From an uncultured bacterium (GTDB lineage Bacteria; Patescibacteriota; Minisyncoccia; Phycocordibacterales; UBA2100): 49,186 bases of DNA. The notes beneath the pieces are model-generated. The model was not told the origin of the DNA and did not search any database. It saw only the letters and a program-made list of their open reading frames with translations. A program made the position numbers and the translations under genes. The stretch covers positions 1 to 49,186 of the forward strand of contig CAIJXH010000017.1 in assembly GCA_903824595.1 (NCBI GenBank), read 5' to 3'. Shown here piece by piece: positions 8,075-15,827 of the stretch (the first letter of the stretch is position 1; the number at the start of each line of letters is the position of its first letter).

Positions 8075-8874
8075 TACTCGACGGCAAAGCCATAGCTGAA
8101 GACATGTATGTGGATCTCGCTCCGTGCTATGCGATGCTCGGTACATGTGTGCGGTTGGGGATTGTCGTTGTGGGGAATGATCCCGTGATTGAGTCTTTTG
8201 TGCGGATAAAATCGCGGAGCGCGGCGCGTCTCGGAGTTGATGTGGTACGCGTGAATTTGTCTGACAAGGTGCAGACGACGGAAGTGATTGCGGAAATTGA
8301 AACGTTGTCGCGTGTGGCGAACGGTATCATTGTGCAATTGCCGCTTCCTGTACCTATTGATACCAACGCGGTGCTTTCAGCGATTCCGCCAGAGAAGGAT
8401 GTAGATGCGATCAATCCACGTATAGCTGATGAAGATAGACGGGTACGTGCGCCTGTCGCGCTCGCCGTTGTCGAGTTGCTTGCACGGGGAAGTGTCGATC
8501 CGCGCGACAAACGAGTCATCGTTGCTGGTTCGGGGCGCCTCGTGGGCGCGCCTGCCGCGTCCTTGCTCGCGAGTCTCGGCGCCCGCGTATCGTTTTTCAC
8601 GCGTACTGAAGGATCGATCGATGATCTCAAGAATGCCGATATTATTGTCCTTGGCATGGGTGATCCGGCTTTTATAAAACCAGAACATCTCAAGGAGGGT
8701 GTTGCGCTTATAGATGCGGCAACGAGCGAACAGGCGGGCAAGGTTGTTGGTGACGCCGATCCTGCGTGTGCTTCAAAAACATCTCTTTTTACGCCCGTTC
8801 CCGGCGGCGTGGGACCGGTGGCGGTGGCGATGATATTCAAGAATTTGCTTGTGTTGGCGCAATGCGCATCATAA
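8071..8874 (+). CDS. folD: Methylenetetrahydrofolate dehydrogenase/cyclohydrolase
   Basis: This 267-residue FolD-type enzyme interconverts 5,10-methylene- and 10-formyl-tetrahydrofolate, supplying formyl groups for purines and initiator Met-tRNA. The catalytic Lys is in SFVRIKSRSA; QLPLP, PPEKDVDAINP and the C-terminal TPVPGGVGPVAVAM match family signatures. The Rossmann loop reads GSGRLVGAP instead of the usual GRSxxVGxP, and the normal PCTP segment is RAPVA, so cofactor or ligand contacts differ from the textbook enzyme. It is slightly shorter than the usual 280-300 residues. The ATG at 8071 overlaps the epimerase stop; the longer upstream frame is inside the epimerase gene. Confidence 0.85.
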   Translation: MILDGKAIAEDMYVDLAPCYAMLGTCVRLGIVVVGNDPVIESFVRIKSRSAARLGVDVVRVNLSDKVQTTEVIAEIETLSRVANGIIVQLPLPVPIDTNAVLSAIPPEKDVDAINPRIADEDRRVRAPVALAVVELLARGSVDPRDKRVIVAGSGRLVGAPAASLLASLGARVSFFTRTEGSIDDLKNADIIVLGMGDPAFIKPEHLKEGVALIDAATSEQAGKVVGDADPACASKTSLFTPVPGGVGPVAVAMIFKNLLVLAQCAS

Positions 8875-8937
8875 CCTTCAAAAGGTGAACATGTGTCATG
8901 TGTTGCAAAAATCTCCATTTTAGGTACTCTTCTGCCC

Positions 8938-10254
8938 ATGGCTCAAAAGAGATTTGCTGCGATTTTTGTCCTGCTTGTTGGAGTGGGTGTGGGGTGGTTT
9001 GTATATAGCTCGCAAATTCACGCGACGCGCCCTTTCAAGCTCGGACTCGATCTCTCTGGGGGCACGCAGCTTGTGTATCGTGCCAAAGTGGATGCGATCA
9101 AGTCGTCGGACATTGAGGGTTCGATGGCATCTTTGCGCGATACGATCGAACGCCGAGTCAATCTTTTCGGAGTATCGGAACCAATCGTGCAGACGGAGCA
9201 GGCGAGCGCGCTCGGTGGCAATGAACATCGTCTCATCGTGGAGCTCCCCGGCGTGACAGACACGGAGAAAGCGATCGAGCTGATCGGTCAGACGCCTGTT
9301 CTTGAATTTCGTATGCTCAAGCCGAATGCTTCTGTGCCGAGCGATTTTTCCGCATCGAGCATCAGTGCTGCGTTTGAAGCCCCTGCGATCACAGGCAAGA
9401 ATCTGAAGAGTGCCGAGCTTCAATTTCAGGGCGGTATGGGACGTCTCACGCAGCCAGTGGTCGTACTGCATTTTGATTCCTCGGGTTCTTCCGCATTTGC
9501 GCTACTTACCAAGCAGAATGTGGGTCGCGTATTTGGTATTTTTCTCGATGGGCAACCGATCTCTACGCCCGTTATTCGAGAAGAGATTCCCGATGGGACT
9601 GCGGTTATTTCTGGTGGTTTTTCTGTCGAAGATGCAAAGACTCTTTCTCGCAATCTCAATTACGGCGCATTGCCTGTGCCGATCGAGCTTATTTCTACGC
9701 AGACGGTCTCTGGAACATTGGGAGATAAAGCGGTGCGCGACGGTGTGATGGCGGGCTTGTGGGGCGTGGGTGTCGTGGGGTTTTTCATGATGCTCTGGTA
9801 TCGCGTACCAGGAGTGCTCGCGGTGGTCGCTCTTGCGATGTATGTCGTCATGGTTCTTGCGTTGTTCAAACTTATCCCCGTCACGCTCACCGCCGCTGGT
9901 ATTGCCGCTTTTATTCTCTCTGTTGGTATGGCAGTGGATGCAAACATTCTTATTTTCGAGCGCGTGAAAGAAGAACGTCGCTCGGGTAAGGATATGGAGG
10001 TGGCTATTCAAGATGGTTTTGCGCGTGCATGGCCATCTATCCGCGACAGCAACATCTCTTCGCTCATCACGGCAACGATCCTCTTCTGGTTTGGTTCGTC
10101 GCTTATCAAAGGATTCGCGCTCGTCTTCGGGCTCGGTGTGATTATTTCGATGATCACGGCGATTTCGATTTCACGCACGTTTCTCTTGGCGCTCGGCGTC
10201 GGAGGAAAAAATGCGTTTACGCGATTTTTGCTCGGATCGGGCATCTCACACTAA
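8938..10254 (+). CDS. secD: Protein translocase subunit SecD
   Basis: SecD works with SecF and SecYEG to drive late steps of protein export using the proton gradient. The 438-residue product has an N-terminal helix, the motif LGLDLSGGTQL, a large periplasm-type domain with VGRVFGIFLDG and VISGGFSVEDAKTL, then five C-terminal helices. GMAVDANILIFERVKEE is the conserved D/E-containing RND signature. It is shorter than proteobacterial SecD because the first extracytoplasmic domain is small, as in many Gram-positive-type bacteria. I chose ATG 8938, since TACTCT ends 7 bases upstream. secF follows after 6 bases. Confidence 0.93.
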   Translation: MAQKRFAAIFVLLVGVGVGWFVYSSQIHATRPFKLGLDLSGGTQLVYRAKVDAIKSSDIEGSMASLRDTIERRVNLFGVSEPIVQTEQASALGGNEHRLIVELPGVTDTEKAIELIGQTPVLEFRMLKPNASVPSDFSASSISAAFEAPAITGKNLKSAELQFQGGMGRLTQPVVVLHFDSSGSSAFALLTKQNVGRVFGIFLDGQPISTPVIREEIPDGTAVISGGFSVEDAKTLSRNLNYGALPVPIELISTQTVSGTLGDKAVRDGVMAGLWGVGVVGFFMMLWYRVPGVLAVVALAMYVVMVLALFKLIPVTLTAAGIAAFILSVGMAVDANILIFERVKEERRSGKDMEVAIQDGFARAWPSIRDSNISSLITATILFWFGSSLIKGFALVFGLGVIISMITAISISRTFLLALGVGGKNAFTRFLLGSGISH

Positions 10255-10260
10255 TCTCAT

Positions 10261-11172
10261 ATGATCATCGTCATCTACAGAAAATTGTTCTTCGCGATCA
10301 CAGCACTGCTTGTACTCGCTTCTGTCGCGTCGATTGCGGTGTTTGGCTTGCGTCTCGGCACCGATTTTACGGGCGGCACATTGATACAGGCGACGTATGC
10401 GGGAGGACGTCCGACACCCGAAGCGCTCCAGCGGTCGCTCGACACGGCTGGCTTCAATGGTTATTCGCTTCGCGAAGCAGGATCGAATGATTACGTGGTC
10501 CGCGCCGCCAACCTCACGGAGATCGAACGCACTGATTTGCCTCAAATTCTCTCGGTCGGCGGTATGTATCCTGCGACGATCAGCCAGCTTACCGAGGTAG
10601 GTCCTACCATCGGTGCCGAACTTCGTAGTAAAGCGCTTATCGCGCTCACGCTCGTGCTGCTCGCGATTCTTTTGTTTATCGCGTTTGCGTTTAGAAAAGT
10701 GTCGCAGCCTGTTTCATCGTGGACATACGGACTGATCGCGCTCATTACGCTCGTGCACGACGTGATCGTGCCCGTTGGTTTCTATGCCATGCTCGGACAC
10801 TTTTTCGGCGCACAGGTGGATTCGCTCTTTGTGACTGCGGTTCTCACCGTGCTCGGCTTTTCCATTCACGATACAATCGTCGTCTTCGATCGAGTACGTG
10901 AGAATTTGCGTGTGAATAAAGACAGGGGAAGGCGCGAGGATTTTGCGGAGACCGCCGGTCGTTCGCTCAATCAGACGTTTGTGCGCTCGATCAACACGTC
11001 GCTCACGGTTGTTTTCACACTCTTCGTTTTATATCACATGGGTCCGGCATCCACGCGTGACTTTTCTCTTACGCTTCTCGTGGGTATTATTGCTGGTACG
11101 TATTCATCGATCTTTCTCGCGACGCCGCTTTTGGTGAGCGCGGAGCGATATCTCGCGCGGAAGCGCGCATGA
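10261..11172 (+). CDS. secF: Protein translocase subunit SecF
   Basis: This 303-residue partner of SecD has the expected layout: one N-terminal helix, LGTDFTGGTLIQATY (the SecF form of the GG motif), an extracytoplasmic domain and five helices. The conserved segment near GFSIHDTIVVFDRVRENL marks the RND core, and RSINTSLTVVFT is typical. It starts 6 bases after secD and its last four bases overlap the start of the tyrA-like gene, so secD-secF-tyrA are likely one transcript. Confidence 0.93.
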   Translation: MIIVIYRKLFFAITALLVLASVASIAVFGLRLGTDFTGGTLIQATYAGGRPTPEALQRSLDTAGFNGYSLREAGSNDYVVRAANLTEIERTDLPQILSVGGMYPATISQLTEVGPTIGAELRSKALIALTLVLLAILLFIAFAFRKVSQPVSSWTYGLIALITLVHDVIVPVGFYAMLGHFFGAQVDSLFVTAVLTVLGFSIHDTIVVFDRVRENLRVNKDRGRREDFAETAGRSLNQTFVRSINTSLTVVFTLFVLYHMGPASTRDFSLTLLVGIIAGTYSSIFLATPLLVSAERYLARKRA

Positions 11173-11897
11173 TCCGCACGCTTGGCATAGTCGGCTACGG
11201 TGCGTTTGGCACACTGCTTTCTACGCTCGCCAAGCGTTTTGTGCCGAACATTGATGTGCGCGTGTATTCCTTGCGCAAAGAGCCTGATGGCGTCACGTTC
11301 TTTTCGCTGGCTGATACGGCGTCGTCTGATGTGGTGGTGCTTGCGGTGCCTATTCATGCGTTTGAGAACAAGCTCAAAGAAATACTGCCGCTCATGCGAA
11401 CGGACGGTATTATCGTCGACGTGGCGACGGTCAAAGCGCATACGGTCGAGGTGTTGCGGCGGCTGGCGGGCAACCGCCGCTGGATTGCAACGCATCCAAT
11501 GTGGGGTCCTGAGAGCTACAAAAAGAAACACGGTGACGTGACGGGGTTTCGCGTTGTTATAACCGAGCATACACTCGAAATACAAGACGTTGACGCGCTT
11601 TCTCGTTTCCTTTCCCTATGCGGATTCACGGTTGTTTCGATGAACGCCGATCAGCACGACATTCATCTTGCCGAGACGCTCTTTCTGACGCATTTCATCG
11701 GACAAATTATCGCGCGTTCTGGATTTGATCGTACGCCAATCGACACTGCTTCTTTTGGGTATATCATGGACGCGGTCGAGAGTGTGAAAAATGATGAAGC
11801 GTTGTTCCGCGACGTGTTTCGATACAATCCGTATTGCAAAGAGGTGCTGGAGCGGTTTGGGGAGGGGGAGGAAGCGGTGCGGAAGCTGCTGGGGTAG
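11169..11897 (+). CDS. tyrA: Prephenate dehydrogenase-like protein (TyrA family)
   Basis: The 242-residue product is an NAD(P)-binding enzyme that in the family oxidises prephenate or arogenate towards tyrosine. The Rossmann loop is GIVGYGAFG at residues 5-13. The active-site region ATHPMWGPES corresponds to the HPMFGP motif of TyrA. The C-terminal helical dimerisation region is shorter than usual (families are about 280-370 residues). No other aromatic biosynthesis gene is nearby, so a role in tyrosine synthesis is not supported by context, and a related dehydrogenase activity is possible. ATG overlaps the secF stop. Confidence 0.75.
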   Translation: MIRTLGIVGYGAFGTLLSTLAKRFVPNIDVRVYSLRKEPDGVTFFSLADTASSDVVVLAVPIHAFENKLKEILPLMRTDGIIVDVATVKAHTVEVLRRLAGNRRWIATHPMWGPESYKKKHGDVTGFRVVITEHTLEIQDVDALSRFLSLCGFTVVSMNADQHDIHLAETLFLTHFIGQIIARSGFDRTPIDTASFGYIMDAVESVKNDEALFRDVFRYNPYCKEVLERFGEGEEAVRKLLG

Positions 11898-11911
11898 CGT
11901 ACAATGTGCCT

Positions 11912-12586
11912 ATGAAGCTGAAAAAGAAGCACTCGATTGATGAACTGGTGATCTACCAGGCAAAAGACGGAGCGATTGAGCTGCGGGGCGATGTGTCGCG
12001 TGATACGATATGGGCTTCCCTTGATCAGATCGCTCAAATCTTTGGTCGTGACAGGTCGGTGATATCTCGCCACTTGAAGAACATATATAATGAAGGAGAA
12101 TTGAAAGCGACACTAACTGTTGCAAAAAATGCAACAGTTCAAATCGAAGGCAGTCGTCAAGTCGTTCGTACTATTGAATATTATAATCTCGACGCCATTC
12201 TTTCCGTCGGGTATCGGGTGAATTCCAATACCGCGACACAATTCCGTCAGTGGGCGACGCGTATCCTCCGCGAGCACATCACGTGCGGCTACACCATCAA
12301 CCGAAAACGCATTGGCAGTAATTACGATGCGTTCATGAAAGCCGTCGCCGACGTACAGACGCTGTTGCCGGAACATATCACGCTCGACCCGAAAGCGGTA
12401 CTCGATCTCTGGAATCCTAGAGGCGACACCTCTAGGATGGATTACAGATTGCGCACATATACATCGACTTTCTTGTATGACGTGAGAATAATGAGTTTGT
12501 CTCGGTGTTCACGGACGAGTGCCTGGATTTTCGGTCTTGCGGTGAAATGGCGACGGATGATGTCGAAGAAGAACAGAATCTCTTGA
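11912..12586 (+). CDS. RhuM family protein, 3' truncated
   Basis: The 224-residue frame begins MKLKKKHSIDELVIYQAKD and shows the RhuM domain: WASLDQIAQIFGRDRSVISRHL (DNA-binding-like helices) and YYNLDAILSVGYRVNS. Residues 1-168 are RhuM-like up to LDPKAVLDLW. The remainder is antisense to the kinase gene on the other strand and looks artefactual. In many Patescibacteria I recall this domain joined to a C-terminal Fic domain; that part is missing. The break lies at the 25-base palindrome 12414-12438. TACAAT ends 6 bases before ATG 11912 (leaderless). The gene is probably a remnant; the role of RhuM is unclear, though it often sits beside restriction or toxin genes. Confidence 0.7.
   Translation: MKLKKKHSIDELVIYQAKDGAIELRGDVSRDTIWASLDQIAQIFGRDRSVISRHLKNIYNEGELKATLTVAKNATVQIEGSRQVVRTIEYYNLDAILSVGYRVNSNTATQFRQWATRILREHITCGYTINRKRIGSNYDAFMKAVADVQTLLPEHITLDPKAVLDLWNPRGDTSRMDYRLRTYTSTFLYDVRIMSLSRCSRTSAWIFGLAVKWRRMMSKKNRIS
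12414..12438. repeat. Dispersed palindrome, copy 1 (CCTCTAGGAT hairpin)
   Basis: A perfect 10-bp stem (ATCCTAGAGG/CCTCTAGGAT) with a 5-base loop lies at the break point of the RhuM gene. Eighteen of 20 bases match the hairpin at the end of ligA (27449-27468). It may act as a terminator for both flanking genes. Confidence 0.75.
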
Positions 12587-12945
12587 CGCAACGTGAGTTC
12601 TTTGTGTCTATCGGCATATCCGATGCGCGTTGTGTGATTGATGAGTCGCCGCCAGAGGGGAATATCGAGAAAAATAATGGTATCGGCTCGTGCGGCGATT
12701 TCCGGCTGAATGCGCGAGTAGAATCCATCCGAGACCCACGATTCTTTCCCGATTGCTTCGAGTGTTTTCTCTCGGATATATGCTCGCACGTTCTCAATGT
12801 TGGGTGTGGTGCGGCTGTTTCTTTGCCCGCCCGCTTCAAACCAAAATCGATCGAGGTGAATGTGCGGTATGTCGAGCTTTTTACTGATTCTCTCCGCCAG
12901 TGTTGTCTTGCCGCTCCCTGGCATGCCGATGATGCTGATGCGCAT
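12442..12945 (-). CDS. Small P-loop kinase (adenylate-kinase/FlaR-like)
   Basis: The 167-residue protein starts MRISIIGMPGSGKTTLAERI, with the Walker A motif GMPGSGKTT at residues 7-15. The HIHLDRFWFEAG segment and the later WRRLINHTTRIGY match small nucleoside or nucleotide kinases annotated as topology-modulation (FlaR) or AAA proteins. The substrate is not known. The ATG at 12945 is chosen because TATTAT ends 6 bases upstream on the same strand and the frame before it is pilM antisense. It converges on the truncated RhuM gene. Confidence 0.8.
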   Translation of the reverse strand: MRISIIGMPGSGKTTLAERISKKLDIPHIHLDRFWFEAGGQRNSRTTPNIENVRAYIREKTLEAIGKESWVSDGFYSRIQPEIAARADTIIFLDIPLWRRLINHTTRIGYADRHKELTLRQEILFFFDIIRRHFTARPKIQALVREHRDKLIILTSYKKVDVYVRNL

Positions 12946-13017
12946 GACGACATAATACTTGGGATTGAGAAAGAAATCGATATAGCCATGCGGCATTCGC
13001 TCATTACCCTGCCATGA

Positions 13018-13023
13018 TATACT
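13018..13023 (+). promoter_or_regulatory. -10 element of the pilus operon, TATACT
   Basis: TGATATACT is an extended -10 form ending 7 bases before the pilM start codon. It is the only candidate promoter seen for pilM-pilB and predicts a leaderless pilM mRNA. Confidence 0.55.
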
Positions 13024-13030
13024 GCATACA

Positions 13031-14173
13031 ATGGTTTCTTTTCTCGATTCTATAACGAATGTGTTTGCGGGCTCATCGCATGAAAGCGTTGTGGGAATAG
13101 ACATAGGGGCCGCATCGGTGAAAATGGTGCAGTGCCGTGCTTCTCGAGGAAGTGCGATTCTTGAAACATATGGTGAAATAGCGCTTGGTCCGTACGCGCG
13201 CCAACCTATCGGAAAAGCAGTGCGATTGCCGCCCAACGATATGACTGAAGCGCTGCGTACGCTTATGAAAGAAGCGAATGTAACCGCGAAACATGCCAAT
13301 ATATCAATACCGTTTGCCTCAAGCCTCATATCGGTTATCGATTTTCCTGTAGTCGATTCGGCTACGTTGAAAACAATGCTTCCTATTGAGGCGCGCAAAT
13401 ATATTCCCGTTCCTATTTCCGAAGTTACGCTCGATTGGATGGTCGTACCTGAGGACGAGCAAGATGGAAGTGCGTTTGACAGAATTACGAAGGTTGCGAC
13501 GCAAAAAAATGTCAAGAAACAGCGCATTGTGTTGGTGGCGGTGCAAAACAGTACGCTGTCTGATTATCGAACCATCACCACGGCAGCAGGGCTTGACAGT
13601 GATTTTTATGAAATTGAGATATTTAGCGCTGTTCGTTCATCCAATAAACATTCGATCGCGCCAGCGCTCTTCGCCGATATAGGGGCGTCTACCACCAAGC
13701 TCTATGTGGTTGAGCGCGGTATTGTGCGTCTCGCGCATTTGGTGACGGTCGGAGGGCAGCAGATCACTGATACGCTTGCTCGATCCCTTGGGTGGGAATT
13801 TGAGAAAGCAGAGAGAATCAAGCGCGAATGCGGGCTGCATGGTTCCTCTGCGTTCTCTGTCGATGAGAATGAGAAAATAAAGATGGCATTGTTATCAACA
13901 CTCGGTCGTGTATTTTCTGAAGTGAATCGCGTATTATTGAGCTACGGGCAGCGATACAACAAGAATGTATCGCGCGTCGTCCTTACAGGCGGCGGCGCGT
14001 CGCTTCCCGGTATCGCAGATCAGGCAAAAGCCTCGTTGAATGCCGAAGTAGAGATTGCCGATCCTTTTTCACGAGTAGAGGCGCCTGCGTTTATGAGCGG
14101 TGTATTGCATGATATTGGTCCTTGTTTTGCGGTAGCTATGGGGCTTGTACTGCACGCGATGAAAGAATCATAG
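13031..14173 (+). CDS. pilM: Type IV pilus assembly protein PilM
   Basis: PilM is an actin-fold cytoplasmic protein that binds the N-terminus of PilN and links the pilus platform to its motors. The 380-residue product has the phosphate-1 motif VVGIDIGAASVKMVQ at about residues 20-34, an adenosine-site segment VVLTGGGASLPGI, and an ADIGASTTKLYVVE strand pair typical of the FtsA/PilM fold. It opens a tightly packed run (7, 4, 4 and 1 bases between genes) through pilB. Confidence 0.92.
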   Translation: MVSFLDSITNVFAGSSHESVVGIDIGAASVKMVQCRASRGSAILETYGEIALGPYARQPIGKAVRLPPNDMTEALRTLMKEANVTAKHANISIPFASSLISVIDFPVVDSATLKTMLPIEARKYIPVPISEVTLDWMVVPEDEQDGSAFDRITKVATQKNVKKQRIVLVAVQNSTLSDYRTITTAAGLDSDFYEIEIFSAVRSSNKHSIAPALFADIGASTTKLYVVERGIVRLAHLVTVGGQQITDTLARSLGWEFEKAERIKRECGLHGSSAFSVDENEKIKMALLSTLGRVFSEVNRVLLSYGQRYNKNVSRVVLTGGGASLPGIADQAKASLNAEVEIADPFSRVEAPAFMSGVLHDIGPCFAVAMGLVLHAMKES

Positions 14174-14180
14174 AAAATTT

Positions 14181-14876
14181 ATGCCAACCAACCCTATTCC
14201 AAAACCTTCGTTCATACCGCATGAGGCGCCTCAAATGCGTCCAACTGCCGATTCGGCAAGCATGGCAGATTTCTTCATGCTCATCTCGATCGTGCTCATG
14301 GTCGCTTCACTCGGATTGGGTGCGGGTGTATTTCTCTATCAGCAGTATGTGGATACCAGTAACACATCGAAACTCAAGCAATTAGGGACTGTAAAAGACG
14401 CGCTTGAACCTTCGTTTGTAGAAAAATGCACCAAGCTCGATGATCGTATGCAAGTGGCGGGAAAGCTTCTATCTCGGCACGAAGCTTTTTCATTGGTGTT
14501 TAGCGCGCTTCAACAAACGACCATCAAGACCGTCTCGTTCAAATCTCTCATGATAACAAGCGATGATGGCGGAGCAATTTCATTCAAGATGGACGGAGTG
14601 ACCAATAGCATCAACTCGATTGCGCTTCAAGCCGATTTGTTTGGCAAGACTGGTTTCATGAAAGACATTATTTTTTCAGGCATCACACGATCTTCCGATG
14701 GAGTGCATTTTTCGGTGACAGGTGAGCTCAGTCCTGCCGATATACGGTATGCACAGGTGGTGAGCGCCGCGGTGCCTGCATCAGATACGTCGAGCGGGCC
14801 GCCGCTTTCATCGCCGAGCGTGTCTTCTGGGGGTGAAGGTGGAGATTCTTCGGCAAAGTCAGCACAAACAAACTAA
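14181..14876 (+). CDS. pilN: Type IV pilus inner-membrane protein PilN-like
   Basis: The 231-residue protein has a short cytoplasmic N-terminus, one membrane helix at about residues 32-53 (FFMLISIVLMVASLGLG) and an extracytoplasmic domain, as PilN does. The position between pilM and the pilO-like gene supports the name. Sequence likeness to PilN is weak and the usual INLLP start is absent. The last 30 residues are Ser/Gly/Pro-rich and look disordered. Confidence 0.75.
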   Translation: MPTNPIPKPSFIPHEAPQMRPTADSASMADFFMLISIVLMVASLGLGAGVFLYQQYVDTSNTSKLKQLGTVKDALEPSFVEKCTKLDDRMQVAGKLLSRHEAFSLVFSALQQTTIKTVSFKSLMITSDDGGAISFKMDGVTNSINSIALQADLFGKTGFMKDIIFSGITRSSDGVHFSVTGELSPADIRYAQVVSAAVPASDTSSGPPLSSPSVSSGGEGGDSSAKSAQTN

Positions 14877-14880
14877 TTAT

Positions 14881-15453
14881 ATGGGAAAAATAATCTTTTC
14901 ATTGTGCAGTCTTGGGGTCGCGGGGGCAACGCTCTTTCTGTATACCCAGCCAACCTACGATAACGTAAAAGTCCTTGAGAATCAGAGTTCTGAATATTCA
15001 CAGGCTCTTGCTAAGGCAAGAGAATTGCAAGAATTGAAAAAAAGCCTCCTCGATCGCTACAATTCATTTGAGCCGGGAGATCTCGATCGATTGAATAGGT
15101 CGTTGCCTGATCATGTCGACAACGTGCGTCTCGTTCTCGATCTTGACAATCTTGCTTCAAAACACCGCATGTCGCTTGAAAATGTTGCGATTGGACAAGC
15201 GGCAAAAAATTCCAGCCAGAGCGCATCGGTTGGCGCCGCGCAGCCTATTGGTAAAAATGATCAGAAATACGATTCGCTCACGCTTAGTTTTACTATGCAT
15301 GGCACGTACGAGGATTTCACCGCATTTCTCAAGGATATTGAATCAAGTCTCCGTATTGTAGACGTGGTGTCTTTGGGTATTGTCCCTGATTCATCGCAAG
15401 CGGTTGGTCAGTATCAATACGATATGATGATACGCACCTATTGGCTCAAATAA
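14881..15453 (+). CDS. pilO: Type IV pilus protein PilO-like
   Basis: The 190-residue product has an N-terminal helix (residues 3-20, IIFSLCSLGVAGATLFLY), a coiled-coil segment (QALAKARELQELKKSLLDRY) and a ferredoxin-like C-terminal domain ending in a beta strand, the PilO layout. LPDHVDNVRLVLDLDNLA and the spacing after it are typical of PilO in this group. PilO pairs with PilN under the outer part of the machine. ATG 14881 follows the pilN stop by 4 bases; an in-frame start at 14833 lies inside pilN and is unlikely. Confidence 0.8.
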   Translation: MGKIIFSLCSLGVAGATLFLYTQPTYDNVKVLENQSSEYSQALAKARELQELKKSLLDRYNSFEPGDLDRLNRSLPDHVDNVRLVLDLDNLASKHRMSLENVAIGQAAKNSSQSASVGAAQPIGKNDQKYDSLTLSFTMHGTYEDFTAFLKDIESSLRIVDVVSLGIVPDSSQAVGQYQYDMMIRTYWLK

Positions 15454-15457
15454 GCAT

Positions 15458-15826
15458 ATGGAATTCTTATCTCAAAATAAAATGCTCGTGATAGGTCTGG
15501 TCGTGCTCGTTGCTGGGTGCGTGGTGTGGTTTGGAGTGCTTGGTTCTGGCGGGAATGCCCCCGCTCTTCTCACCACGGAACGCGTAGCTGATGCAAACGT
15601 GGCAACCGATGCAGATTTAGTCGCAGCTCTCAAGCGGCTTCATGCGGTAACACTGTCTGGTTCGATCTTCTCTGATCCGCTGTTTGCGAGTTTGCATGAT
15701 TTCAGCACACAAATCGTCCCAGAAGCGATAGGAAGAGATAATCCGTTTGCGCCTCTCACCGTAGTGTCGCCTGCCACGACGACACTATCTCCGAAACTGT
15801 TTTCGCCATCGCGCAAGAAGTACTAG
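15458..15826 (+). CDS. Small pilus-operon membrane protein (PilP-like position)
   Basis: The 122-residue protein has one N-terminal helix (residues 8-30) and an extracytoplasmic tail. The only recognisable motif is IGRDNPFAPL near the C-terminus, which resembles the GRxNPF segment of PilP and other pilus alignment proteins. Position after pilO also fits PilP. No lipobox is convincing: LVVLVAGC has a Cys but sits inside the helix. The function is inferred from context. Confidence 0.6.
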   Translation: MEFLSQNKMLVIGLVVLVAGCVVWFGVLGSGGNAPALLTTERVADANVATDADLVAALKRLHAVTLSGSIFSDPLFASLHDFSTQIVPEAIGRDNPFAPLTVVSPATTTLSPKLFSPSRKKY

Positions 15827-15827
15827 T

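Noticed and set aside
8127-8939. 270-residue minus-strand frame over folD
   Set aside because: It mirrors folD codons, is Ser/Thr/Arg-rich and has no recognisable motif; FolD motifs on the plus strand are clear.
12946-13527. Long minus-strand extension upstream of the P-loop kinase
   Set aside because: It is antisense to pilM, has no domain likeness, and a -10 six bases before ATG 12945 marks the true start.
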